64,000 nucleotides of DNA from Peribacillus saganii (lineage in GTDB: Bacteria > Bacillota > Bacilli > Bacillales > DSM-1321), in assembly GCF_003429095.1 (NCBI RefSeq), contig NZ_QVTE01000016.1, forward strand, positions 1-64,000, read 5' to 3'. Below the pieces are notes generated by a model. It had not been told where the DNA came from, did no database searches, and saw nothing but the letters and a program-made list of their open reading frames with translations. The position numbers were made by a program, and so were the translations under genes. Positions 26,499-34,714 of the stretch are shown piece by piece. Each line of letters begins with the position of its first letter. Position 1 is the stretch's first letter.

Positions 26499-26996
26499 AT
26501 GGTTAAAATTCAAGAACTGCGAGAAATAATCCAGTTAGTAAATGAATCTTCTTTTGAAGAATTTCAGTTTGAAATCGAAGAGGCGAAGATGGCAAAGATA
26601 CTGATAAAAAAAGGAAATTCTTCATTATTAGCTCTTGAGACCGGAAATTCGATTGAAGAACTGCCCAGCAATCGGGTTTCCACACCTGATGAGTCCAATA
26701 AGCAAGATGAATCTTTTATATCCGAAAGTAATTTGCCCAAAAACGAAACACCAAATGTACACAAAATTGTGTCACCCATGGTAGGAACATTTTACGCAGC
26801 GCCCGAGCCAGATGCCAAAAAGTTTGTGCGGGTAGGGGATGAGGTTGAACCAAATACGGTTGTCTGCATGGTGGAAGCCATGAAATTGTATAACGAGATT
26901 GAAGCAGAAGTGAGGGGTGAGATCGTCGAAATTCTTGCTGAAAATGGACAGATGGTAGATTATGGGCAAGCTTTATTTCTGGTTAAACCGGAATAA
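26499..26996 (+). CDS. Biotin carboxyl carrier protein (AccB type)
   Basis: 165 residues. The C-terminal biotinyl domain (about 87-165) holds VEAMKLYNEIEAE with biotin attached to K129. The M-K-L-Y variant replaces the more usual M-K-M or M-K-L-M. The N-terminal helix-rich part and a Ser/Pro/Asn linker (60-86) match AccB of acetyl-CoA carboxylase. Here it lies between hyuB and a biotin carboxylase in a catabolic operon, not with accA/accD or folD as in housekeeping loci. It therefore is probably a second, specialised carrier. Confidence 0.9.
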   Translation: MVKIQELREIIQLVNESSFEEFQFEIEEAKMAKILIKKGNSSLLALETGNSIEELPSNRVSTPDESNKQDESFISESNLPKNETPNVHKIVSPMVGTFYAAPEPDAKKFVRVGDEVEPNTVVCMVEAMKLYNEIEAEVRGEIVEILAENGQMVDYGQALFLVKPE

Positions 26997-27008
26997 GGGG
27001 GAATAAGA

Positions 27009-28346
27009 ATGTTTAAAAAAGTCCTGATAGCCAATAGAGGAGAAATCGCAGTTCGTGTGATCAGAGCTTGCAGAGAAATGAATATTGCGACTGTTACCGT
27101 GTATTCGGAAGCAGATAGTGAAGCGTTGCATGTCAAAATGGCGGACGAAGCTTACTGTATTGGCCCAACTGTTTCAAAAGATAGCTATTTGAATATCGCT
27201 AATATAATCAGTGTGGCTAATCTTACCAATGCAGATGCCATACATCCTGGTTATGGATTTCTAGCAGAGAATGCCAATTTTGCACAAGTGTGTACAAGAT
27301 GCGGAATTACATTTATCGGACCGGACCCTGAGGCCATTAGCAAGATGGGGGATAAAGCGATAGCCCGAGAAACAATGAAACAAGCTGGTGTCCCGACTGT
27401 TCCTGGAACAGAGGGTGTAATCGAACATGTGAATGAAGCCGTCAGGGTGGCTAAAGAAATAGGGTATCCTGTTATCGTAAAGGCTACGGCTGGTGGTGGC
27501 GGAAAAGGAATGAGAGTTGCCTATGATGAAGAAACATTAAGAAATGCCATCCGTAAGGCACAGAAGGAAGCTGAGACCGCTTTTGGGAATGGCGGTGTAT
27601 ACCTTGAAAAATATCTTGAAGAGCCCCGTCATGTGGAAATCCAGATTATTGCTGATAAACATGGAAATGTGGTTTATCTTGGTGAAAGAGATTGCTCGAT
27701 TCAACGCCGGCACCAAAAATTGGTGGAAGAGGCACCATCACCAGCTCTTGATCAAGAGTTACGTAACAAGATGGGGGCTGCATCCATAGCGGCAGCTCGC
27801 GCGGTTAACTATTACGGTGCTGGGACTGTTGAGTTCCTCTTGGATAAACATGGCCGATACTATTTTATGGAGATGAACACCCGAATACAGGTGGAACATC
27901 CGGTGACAGAATGCGTCACGGGGATTGATTTGATCAAAGAACAAATTGCAGTCGCCGTCGGACAGCCTCTCTCTTTTAGTCAAGCTGATGTGAAAATCAA
28001 CGGCTGGGCTATGGAGTGTCGGATTAACGCCGAAAATCCAGCAAAGAATTTTATGCCATCTCCTGGTACTGTGGATAAATACTTGCCCCCAGGTGGCTTT
28101 GGTGTCAGGGTGGATAGTGCAGTGTATGCAGGGTATCAAATTTCACCATTTTATGATTCGATGGTGGCAAAGGTTATTGTCTGGGGAAAAGACCGTAATG
28201 AAGTAATCCAGCGTATGAAGAGAGCTTTGGGGGAATTTGTTATTGAAGGCGTAAATACGACTATTCCTTTCCATCTCACATTATTAGAAAATGATTGTTT
28301 CCTTAAGGGGGACTTCAACACGAAGTTTTTGGAAAATTCAAACTAG
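27009..28346 (+). CDS. Biotin carboxylase (AccC type)
   Basis: 445 residues, the normal length. It uses ATP and bicarbonate to carboxylate biotin on the carrier encoded 12 bases upstream. Signatures: [18 protein letters not shown] at the start, ATP-grasp loop GGGGKGMR at 162-169, [30 protein letters not shown] and [15 protein letters not shown] with the catalytic Glu and Arg. No acetyl-CoA carboxyltransferase genes are nearby. The only carboxyltransferase-like proteins in the locus are PxpB and PxpC, and a pxpA follows at once. The acceptor of the carboxyl group is therefore open. Confidence 0.93.
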   Translation: MFKKVLIANRGEIAVRVIRACREMNIATVTVYSEADSEALHVKMADEAYCIGPTVSKDSYLNIANIISVANLTNADAIHPGYGFLAENANFAQVCTRCGITFIGPDPEAISKMGDKAIARETMKQAGVPTVPGTEGVIEHVNEAVRVAKEIGYPVIVKATAGGGGKGMRVAYDEETLRNAIRKAQKEAETAFGNGGVYLEKYLEEPRHVEIQIIADKHGNVVYLGERDCSIQRRHQKLVEEAPSPALDQELRNKMGAASIAAARAVNYYGAGTVEFLLDKHGRYYFMEMNTRIQVEHPVTECVTGIDLIKEQIAVAVGQPLSFSQADVKINGWAMECRINAENPAKNFMPSPGTVDKYLPPGGFGVRVDSAVYAGYQISPFYDSMVAKVIVWGKDRNEVIQRMKRALGEFVIEGVNTTIPFHLTLLENDCFLKGDFNTKFLENSN

Positions 28347-28398
28347 ATATTGATAAATGTTTTTTGAAAAAATTAAATGTAATGAGATGGAGGTAAGT

Positions 28399-29193
28399 AT
28401 GAGAAAAATCGATTTGAATTGTGATATGGGAGAAAGTTTTGGAGTATACAAACTAGGTATCGATGAGGAAGTAATCAAACTGATCACATCAGCAAATATT
28501 GCTTGTGGATTTCATGCAGGGGATCCAAATGTAATGGATCGAACGGTGGCGATGGCCAAGGAGTATGGAGTAGGTATAGGTGTTCACATGGGCTTCCCCG
28601 ATTTATTGGGATTTGGACGAAGAGAAATGGATATAAGTAGCGAAGACTTAATCAATTATTGTATTTATCAAATGGGCGCATTACAAGCATTTTGTGATAA
28701 GCACGGTGTAGAGATACAACATATAAAACCACATGGAAGCTTGGGCAATATGTGCGTTGTGAACCGTAGAGTCGCCAATGCAGTGGTAGATTCAATACGA
28801 CTGGTTCTCCCGGATACAAAATTGTTTGTAATACCAAGCGGAGAAATTCATAAAGCAGCGGTTGAGAATGGGCTTTCCGTCGTACTTGAAGTTTTTGCGG
28901 ACCGTGCCTATACAAAGGAAGGAAATCTAGTGTCACGTAAAATACCTGGTGCAGTAATCAAAGATTCGGCGGAAGCAGCGGAACATGTAATGCGAATGGT
29001 TGTTGAAAACAAAATAAAAACGATCGATGGAGAGCTAATTGATATAGAGGCACAAAGTGTCTGTGTTCATGGTGATACACCGGGCGCATTAGAAGTCATC
29101 CGGCAAGTAAGAGCCAAATTAGAACACGCGGGTGTAGAAATTGGTCCAGTTGGTCGTTGGCATAAAACAGAATTGAAGTTACATGATCGATAA
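28399..29193 (+). CDS. pxpA: 5-oxoprolinase subunit PxpA, copy 2
   Basis: 264 residues from the ATG at 28399, which is preceded by TGGAGG; the start MRKIDLNCDMGESFGVYKLG is canonical. Same boxes as copy 1 (ANIACGFHAGDPNVMDRT, GVHMGFPDLLGFGRR, EVFADRAYTKEGNLVSRKIPGAVIKD, VCVHGDTPGALE). It has no pxpB/pxpC beside it; instead it follows the biotin carboxylase by 52 bases. Close similarity to copy 1 points to duplication in the locus. It may pair with either PxpBC set, or with the biotin carboxylase and carrier. Confidence 0.92.
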   Translation: MRKIDLNCDMGESFGVYKLGIDEEVIKLITSANIACGFHAGDPNVMDRTVAMAKEYGVGIGVHMGFPDLLGFGRREMDISSEDLINYCIYQMGALQAFCDKHGVEIQHIKPHGSLGNMCVVNRRVANAVVDSIRLVLPDTKLFVIPSGEIHKAAVENGLSVVLEVFADRAYTKEGNLVSRKIPGAVIKDSAEAAEHVMRMVVENKIKTIDGELIDIEAQSVCVHGDTPGALEVIRQVRAKLEHAGVEIGPVGRWHKTELKLHDR

Positions 29194-29233
29194 AAGCTTT
29201 AAGGCCTTTAAATAACATGAGGAGGTTCAAGTA

Positions 29234-29329
29234 ATGAATGGCTCAATTTTGTCTGTTGTTGCCTTTGTTGTTATTGGTATCATGCCAATTATCATTTCAT
29301 TAACTCTTAATAGAAATGCAGAGGACTAA
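29234..29329 (+). CDS. 31-aa membrane peptide, probable symporter small subunit
   Basis: Short gene with GAGGAGG well placed before ATG. The product is one membrane helix (residues 5-25, rich in Val/Ile with a G-I-M-P turn) and a short polar tail N-R-N-A-E-D. It lies 21 bases before the SSS symporter gene. Very small single-helix partners (MetS-like and 'symporter small accessory' proteins) commonly precede secondary sodium transporters, so it probably assembles with the downstream transporter. That function is inferred from size and position; I cannot confirm the family. Confidence 0.65.
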   Translation: MNGSILSVVAFVVIGIMPIIISLTLNRNAED

Positions 29330-29350
29330 TTTTTAAAGGGGGTAAAGTTT

Positions 29351-30784
29351 ATGGAGATAAATTTTATATACCTATCGATTCTCATTATTTTATTCCTCGC
29401 AATAATAGGAGTTGGAATATGGGCAAATAGGAGGGTTAAAGGTACAGAGGATTATGCAGTTGCAGGCAGGCAGTTGGGTCTATTTTTATCTTTAGGTACA
29501 TTTGTGGCAACATTTATTTCAGCTGTTTCAATCATAGGAGGAGTAGGTTACGCTTCTAATTATGGTTGGTCTTTCCTTTTATTTCAAGGAATCGGTGTTC
29601 AAGTAGGGATTATAATCTTAGTACTCTTAGCCAAAAAAGTCCATGATTCTAATTGTAAGACAATTCCTGAGTATTTATTTCATAATTACAACTCTCGCCT
29701 TTTACAAGTTTTCTCTGCATTTACCATAATTATTGCATACACCGTCACATTAGTATCCCAACTTTATGCAGTTGGGATACTAGTCAGAACTATCGTAGGA
29801 ATTCCGGAATATTTAGCTGTATTAATTGTTGGGATAGTATTTCTATCTTATTCAGTAATGGGCGGTTTAACAGCAATTGCCCGTACGGATACTATCCAAG
29901 CCATTATTATAGCAATTGGTCTTAGCCTTGCGGTAATTTTTATGTTAACCAAAGTTCCATTACATGCATTTTTTGCAGGCCCGTTCAATACGCCTCTACA
30001 GGGAAACACCGCTACAATAAGCCAGTTAATTGCTTGGTCGATGGTTTGGGGATTAGGGGTTGCTGTACAGCCTTACTATTTACAAAGAATGTTTTCCAGT
30101 AAAAATAGACAGGTTGCTAGATTAATGTTTGGCTATGGAGCTATTTGTTTGCTGTTCACTTATTTGGCTATCACAATCATTGGAATTGGTGCATTTTATT
30201 TGGCTCCAGAAAATATTGGTGATCAGGCATTCCCGTATTTGGCAAAAAGCGTTTTTCCTCCAGTGTTAGGTGTCGTAGTAATGGCCGCTTTAATCGGAGG
30301 AATATTATCTACAGTAGACTCAATTTTAAATATAGTCGGTGTATATTATGTGAACGATATCCACGAAGTCGTTTCTCGGAATAAATTGACTGATCAAAAG
30401 AAACTCTTTGCTTCTCGAATAGCAACTCTCGCGTTTGGAGTTATATGCATAATAACCACTGTTGTCATGACATTTAAAAAAATATCGTTTATTGTGTTAT
30501 TTGCTGCCTATGCATGGGGGATTATAGGTTCAACGTTATTTGTACCTATCGTCATCGCCGTTCTTAAAAAGAAAAAGAGCCCTGCCGCAGGTGCATTTAG
30601 TAGTATTTTTGGTTTCGTCGGAGCTGTTGCTGGAAAACTATTCAATACCTTTAAAATTACTTCTATTCATGAGATCTATTGGGGAATCGGCCTATCCATT
30701 ATTGGATTCTTTTTAGGCTACTTGCTATCCAAAAAACAAGCAGGACCTGACCAAAAAATGAATAATGTCCATGCCGCTAAATAA
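29351..30784 (+). CDS. Sodium:solute symporter (SSS family)
   Basis: 477 residues with about 13 membrane helices. The SSS layout is clear: RRVKGTEDYAVAGRQLGL after the first helix, SIIGGVGYASNYGWSFLLF, the SVMGGLTAIARTDTIQAII signature (residues about 176-194) and LIGGILSTVDSILN with sodium-site residues. A GGGGG site precedes the ATG. It could import the cyclic amide or amino acid that the operon uses, giving this island a second uptake route beside the TRAP system. SSS members carry proline, pantothenate, allantoin-like or sugar substrates; the substrate here is unknown. Confidence 0.9.
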   Translation: MEINFIYLSILIILFLAIIGVGIWANRRVKGTEDYAVAGRQLGLFLSLGTFVATFISAVSIIGGVGYASNYGWSFLLFQGIGVQVGIIILVLLAKKVHDSNCKTIPEYLFHNYNSRLLQVFSAFTIIIAYTVTLVSQLYAVGILVRTIVGIPEYLAVLIVGIVFLSYSVMGGLTAIARTDTIQAIIIAIGLSLAVIFMLTKVPLHAFFAGPFNTPLQGNTATISQLIAWSMVWGLGVAVQPYYLQRMFSSKNRQVARLMFGYGAICLLFTYLAITIIGIGAFYLAPENIGDQAFPYLAKSVFPPVLGVVVMAALIGGILSTVDSILNIVGVYYVNDIHEVVSRNKLTDQKKLFASRIATLAFGVICIITTVVMTFKKISFIVLFAAYAWGIIGSTLFVPIVIAVLKKKKSPAAGAFSSIFGFVGAVAGKLFNTFKITSIHEIYWGIGLSIIGFFLGYLLSKKQAGPDQKMNNVHAAK

Positions 30785-30918
30785 CTTCAGAAATTTAATT
30801 TTGAATCAAAATAAAAAGATTGAACCTTAGTTTTTTGAAAAACTCATGAAAAATACTATACTATACTACTCATTTTGCTTGAATTTAATATATTTTAAGA
30901 GAAAAGGAGATGTTTAAC

Positions 30919-31707
30919 ATGAATTTTGCTAATCTTAGTCCACTTGAAGCGAGGAGTTTAATCCGCGAGGATAAAATGACACGGCCTACTGCTGGGGTTG
31001 CTAGTGGATTTGTCCAGGCAAATCTAGTCATTTTAAAAAAAGATTTGGCTTTTGAATTTCTCTTATTTTGCCAGCGAAACCCGAAACCGTGTCCAATATT
31101 GGATGTTACCGAAATTGGATCTCCTATCCCAAAACTGGTCGCACCAAATGCAGATATCCGTACAGACATTGGTAAATATTGCATCTATCGAGAAGGAATC
31201 TTAGTTGGTGAAGTAAGCGATATCATCAATTATTGGGAAGAGGACATGGTAGCTTTTCTCATTGGGTGCAGTTATACATTCGAAAGTGCTCTCTTGAAGA
31301 ACGGAATACCACTTCGCCATCACGAGTTGGACTCGAATGTATCTGTGTATAAAACCAATATTGCATGCATTCCTGCAGGGAGATTTGCTGGTCCAACTGT
31401 CGTAAGTATGCGGCCTGTTCCTAATAAACATCTTGTTCGGGCCGTTCAAGTCACAACCAATTTCCCAAGCACTCATGGAGCTCCAATTCATATTGGAAGC
31501 CCTGAGCACATTGGTATCAAGGATATCAATAAACCAGATTTTGGAGATATATTACCTATTCGTGAAGATGAAACACCTGTATTTTGGGCGTGTGGGGTAA
31601 CACCTCAAGCTGTTGCTATGCAAATGAAACCAGAAATCATGATCACCCATTCTACCGGATATATGTTTATCACTGATGTAAATGAAGAACAATTGACCAT
31701 ACTATAA
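30919..31707 (+). CDS. YcsI/DUF1445 family putative hydro-lyase
   Basis: 262 residues from the ATG at 30919; an ATG nine bases earlier is too close to the AAAGGAG. Boxes: ARSLIREDKMTRPTAGVASGFVQANLVIL, FLLFCQRNPKPCPILDVTEIGSP, DMVAFLIGCSYTFESALL, IPAGRFAGPTVVSMRP, THGAPIHIGSPEHIGI and FWACGVTPQAVAM. In B. subtilis ycsI lies between pxpA (ycsF) and kipI. The family is fused to a D-glutamate cyclase domain in vertebrate DGLUCY, which links it to 5-oxo-D-proline metabolism. Its own reaction is not established. It supports a 5-oxoproline theme here. Confidence 0.88.
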   Translation: MNFANLSPLEARSLIREDKMTRPTAGVASGFVQANLVILKKDLAFEFLLFCQRNPKPCPILDVTEIGSPIPKLVAPNADIRTDIGKYCIYREGILVGEVSDIINYWEEDMVAFLIGCSYTFESALLKNGIPLRHHELDSNVSVYKTNIACIPAGRFAGPTVVSMRPVPNKHLVRAVQVTTNFPSTHGAPIHIGSPEHIGIKDINKPDFGDILPIREDETPVFWACGVTPQAVAMQMKPEIMITHSTGYMFITDVNEEQLTIL

Positions 31708-31765
31708 GGGTATATCTCGGGGTACCTTTTTAAGATAAGTATAGATCTTTGCTCAGTGGGGCATC

Positions 31766-31780
31766 GGAAGGAATCCTTCC
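31766..31780. promoter_or_regulatory. Palindrome GGAAGGA-A-TCCTTCC before the RraA-like gene
   Basis: Perfect 7-bp arms around one base, in the 160-base gap between the YcsI-like gene and the RraA-like gene. The single-base centre argues for a protein operator rather than a hairpin. Confidence 0.35.
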
Positions 31781-31866
31781 AATAAGTTGAGAGTTAATAA
31801 AGTGGAACGGGAGTATTAAATTCGTGGTGGTTGTCATGATTAACTCCGATTGTACAGGGGGGAAAA

Positions 31867-32466
31867 ATGGTAGGTCCCGCCTTTACTGTCAAATACGTAC
31901 CGATTGGAGAGCATAAAGGAACCGTTGGCGATTACATCGACGATTGTAAAGCAGGCGACGTTATTGTTCTAAATAACGCCGGACGTACAACCTGCCCGGT
32001 CTGGGGGGATATCCTGACCTATGTGGCTACAGCTAAGGGAATTACGGGTACCGTTATTGACGGGGTTTGTCGTGATGTCGACGGAAGTAGGGAACTAGGA
32101 TACCCCATGTTAAGTCGGTGGCATAACATGGTTACCGGAAAGGATCGAGTGATGGTCCAATCGGTAAACGAAACGGTCGCAATATCGGATATTCAGGTGC
32201 GTCCAGGAGACCTTATCGTGGGCGATGAATCGGGTGTATTGGTAATCCCTCGTAACCGGGCGGATGAGGTTTTGGCCTTCGCAAAAGAAATAGATGCTAC
32301 TGAACGTCTAATATTCAATAAAGTAAAAAATGGAGTACATGGGGAGAGGCTCGCAAAAAGCACCGTTACCATGAACTACAAAGAAGCAATGAGTAAAGCT
32401 ATAAAAAAGAATCCCCAGTTGTTTAATGAACAGTTGGGGATTCTTTTGCACTTATCACAGAACTAA
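31867..32466 (+). CDS. RraA-like / HMG-aldolase-family protein, N-terminally short
   Basis: 199 residues. The family includes 4-hydroxy-4-methyl-2-oxoglutarate aldolase/oxaloacetate decarboxylase and RraA. Active-site boxes are present: GDVIVLNNAGRTTCPVWGD, the G-V-I-D-G-x-x-R-D type segment TVIDGVCRDVDGS, and RPGDLIVGDESGVLVIP. The protein begins exactly at MVGPAFTVK; relatives have 30-50 residues before this box, so the N-terminus is missing. GGGGGG five bases before the ATG could still drive translation. The last 20 codons run through a terminator hairpin, so the original stop may also be lost. Bases are richer in G+C than neighbouring genes. Confidence 0.7.
   Translation: MVGPAFTVKYVPIGEHKGTVGDYIDDCKAGDVIVLNNAGRTTCPVWGDILTYVATAKGITGTVIDGVCRDVDGSRELGYPMLSRWHNMVTGKDRVMVQSVNETVAISDIQVRPGDLIVGDESGVLVIPRNRADEVLAFAKEIDATERLIFNKVKNGVHGERLAKSTVTMNYKEAMSKAIKKNPQLFNEQLGILLHLSQN
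32407..32448 (+). terminator. Terminator inside the 3' end of the RraA-like gene
   Basis: AAGAATCCCCA and TGGGGATTCTT form a stem (extended by GTT/AAC) followed by TTTTG. It lies before the annotated stop at 32464-32466, so most transcripts would end within the reading frame. Confidence 0.75.
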
Positions 32467-32808
32467 GACAAGCTTCTAATAATTTTATGTTTTCTATAGC
32501 GCCTGCTCTTGGATATCGTGGAATTTTAACTTGTTCGTTTTGGTGGAGGATCTGTTAATTTACAAGTAGAAATTGGCCTGTATTTTTAAATATATACTGG
32601 CTATTGATAGGGCTATCCATAATTTGAACAAAAGCTGAGTTGTAACAAACATATTGTATGAGGGTCCCTTTTGCCTAACCACTGTTCATGCCACCCGAAT
32701 GATCTATTTAGATAAGCAAGGGCTACTTTCCGCACACTGAATGTGATAAATCAATTAACATGTTATGTGCGGAATGCCATATAATCCTTGTTGCAGTAGA
32801 TGTGTTTT
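32467..32808. other. Non-coding region between convergent genes
   Basis: No gene seen. TCCGCACA (32729-32736) and TGTGCGGA (32766-32773) form a perfect 8-bp inverted repeat with a 29-base loop, close to the end of the GntR-type gene. It could be a weak terminator for that gene or the end of a lost element. Confidence 0.45.
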
Positions 32809-33477
32809 CTAAGTCTCATATTCGTGGGTAAGATCATCCTTTGTACCGGTAGGGGCTGAAAGTTTTGAAAAGAATATATTTAAATTCGTTATATCTTTTT
32901 TATACAATAAGCTAATAAATAAATCCAACTGAATATCGACATGCAGTTTTGAAAAATAACCATACTTTAATAATAGATTTTTTGTATTTTGCCATAATGA
33001 TAAAAGAGCGGGATTATTCATCTTCTTGCCAAGAACTTCAATCTGAAAACAAAATCCATTCCAGAAATCCTCTTCATCTTCTAATTGGGCGTTCCTATTT
33101 TTATATGTATCCGGTTCATTATTAATATGCTTAATGACTATTTTTTCTGAACAGTGTATGAATATCTCAAAGTATTGATTCAGAGTCTCGAATTCTAGAC
33201 TGCTTCCTAGCTCGTGGCTTGGTATAAGAAAAGAAGGGGGAGAGGAAACAAAAGTACCTTCGCCTTGTTTGGATTCCAGGAATCTCAACAGTTCTAATAC
33301 CCGTAATCCTTCCCTAATGGAAGACCTGCTGACTTCCAACATACTGCTTAACTCCCTTTCAGTAGGAATTTTTGATCCAACTGGAAGCTTCTCAGATGCA
33401 ATATAATCACCTATTCTTTTTGCTACCTGTTCAAACATTCTTTGGCTTCTCTTTATCTTATATTCCAGGTCATCCAT
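32809..33477 (-). CDS. GntR-family regulator with divergent C-terminal domain
   Basis: 222 residues. The N-terminal winged helix is typical of the FadR/GntR type (VAKRIGDYIASEKLPVGSKIPTERELSSMLEVSRSSIREGLRVLE, about residues 18-62, then GEGTFV). The C-terminal part is helical but lacks the clear Asp/His metal-ligand pattern of the FCD domain seen in the neighbouring regulator. It lies 46 bases downstream of that regulator in the same direction, so they probably form an operon. Paired, unequal GntR proteins may bind as heterodimers or sense different ligands. Confidence 0.82.
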   Translation of the reverse strand: MDDLEYKIKRSQRMFEQVAKRIGDYIASEKLPVGSKIPTERELSSMLEVSRSSIREGLRVLELLRFLESKQGEGTFVSSPPSFLIPSHELGSSLEFETLNQYFEIFIHCSEKIVIKHINNEPDTYKNRNAQLEDEEDFWNGFCFQIEVLGKKMNNPALLSLWQNTKNLLLKYGYFSKLHVDIQLDLFISLLYKKDITNLNIFFSKLSAPTGTKDDLTHEYET

Positions 33478-33523
33478 ACAATACCTCCCATATGTTTTTG
33501 CCCTGCGTTTCGGGATCTTGTGA

Positions 33524-34243
33524 TTAGCTAAATTTCAATTCGTTGCTCCAAAGCTTCTGTTCATTTTTTTGAAGGTGCTCTAACATTTCCGAGCGGGCAG
33601 CGTAAGCATCCTTTGCTTCAATAGCTTCAAGGATCTTTTGATGTTCTTTATGGGTATCTGTTATGTATTGCTGTGACAACATTACGGATTGATTTTTTGT
33701 TATTTTGATTGCTTCGAAAAATCTTGTAGAAATGGTATCAAAAATGGATGAAAATATAGAATTGCCTGATGAAATTATGATTATATAATGAAATAAATAA
33801 TCTTCTTCAATTCCGATACCGCCATTTTCGTTGGCTTTAATTAAATTTAAATGTGCTTCCCGTAACTTGTTAATCTGTTCTTTTGTTGCTCTTTCTGCTG
33901 CCAATCCTGCAGCCTCCACTTCAATCACCCTCCGAAACTCTAAAATTTCCCGTAATGCTTGCTCACCCATGATGAGGCGGTTCGCAATATTTTCAACAAA
34001 TACACTGCCGGTGACTTCTTTTAGTATACTGCCTACCCCAGGCCTCTTCTCAATAATACCTCTAGTAGCCAGGATATTCAGCGCTTCGCGAACAGAAGTT
34101 TTACTGACATCAAACAGATCCATAAGTTTATTTTCAGGAGGTAACTTATCTCCAGGCTTAAGATTCTCATTTTGGGTAAATTGAATGATTTGATAAACAA
34201 TTTCTTCATATAGATTTTTTTTCTTAATGGATTTTAGATCCAT
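33524..34243 (-). CDS. FadR/GntR-family regulator with FCD domain
   Basis: 239 residues. Residues 10-75 are the GntR winged helix (GDKLPPENKLMDLFDVSKTSVREALNILATRGIIEKRPGVGS). The C-terminal FCD domain has the metal-ligand pattern D/H in EEDYLFHYIIIISSGN, H in DTHKEHQKILEAIEAKD and H in MLEHLQ. FCD regulators sense small carboxylates. It is divergent from the DapA-family operon, and two copies of the FadR-type operator TGGTC-N-GACCA lie between them. Most likely it represses that operon and itself until its acid inducer appears. Confidence 0.9.
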   Translation of the reverse strand: MDLKSIKKKNLYEEIVYQIIQFTQNENLKPGDKLPPENKLMDLFDVSKTSVREALNILATRGIIEKRPGVGSILKEVTGSVFVENIANRLIMGEQALREILEFRRVIEVEAAGLAAERATKEQINKLREAHLNLIKANENGGIGIEEDYLFHYIIIISSGNSIFSSIFDTISTRFFEAIKITKNQSVMLSQQYITDTHKEHQKILEAIEAKDAYAARSEMLEHLQKNEQKLWSNELKFS

Positions 34244-34363
34244 AAATTTTATTCTCCTTTTATTAAAGCGGTTTCATCCCGATACAGTTTAAAAATTAAG
34301 AAAATTCTATATTTACAAAGATTTGCGGATGGTGTAAAGTGGAAATCAGAAAGGGATTTACTT

Positions 34364-34374
34364 TGGTCTGACCA
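34364..34374. promoter_or_regulatory. FadR/GntR-type operator TGGTCTGACCA, site 1
   Basis: Perfect 5-bp arms around one base, matching the TGGTC-N-GACCA form used by FadR-subfamily regulators. With flanks, the 15-base site is the exact reverse complement of site 2, 133 bases away. Confidence 0.8.
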
Positions 34375-34496
34375 TTATATCACATATTAAAGAAATTTAA
34401 TTGATTGGATTTATTTATTTCTTTGAAAAGTTTTCAGATTGATAATATTAAAATATTCACTTTGCCAAGTTCTATTGTGTACATATGGTTAAAAAA

Positions 34497-34507
34497 TGGT
34501 CAGACCA
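34497..34507. promoter_or_regulatory. FadR/GntR-type operator TGGTCAGACCA, site 2
   Basis: Second copy in opposite orientation, nearer the DapA-family operon. Two sites 133 bases apart could allow independent control of the two divergent promoters or a repression loop. Confidence 0.8.
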
Positions 34508-34714
34508 AAGACACTGTATGCGCTTAATTTAGCCCTGTTAATGTACTGTAATTTCTGATTGTTTTTAAGAGAAAACGAGAAGGTGATAGGGATAGATTAA
34601 AATCTTAAGGAGAAAGTCGCCCTTGCCGTAGCTTTAAGTCAGGGCTTGGGAATGATTAAATCAATCTAATCAAGGACATGAAAGAACATAAAACATGCAA
34701 AGGAGAAAGAATAA

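Noticed and set aside
32729-32773. Insertion-sequence ends (TCCGCACA/TGTGCGGA inverted repeat)
   Set aside because: Only 8 bp with a 29-base interior and no transposase fragment; more likely a weak hairpin.
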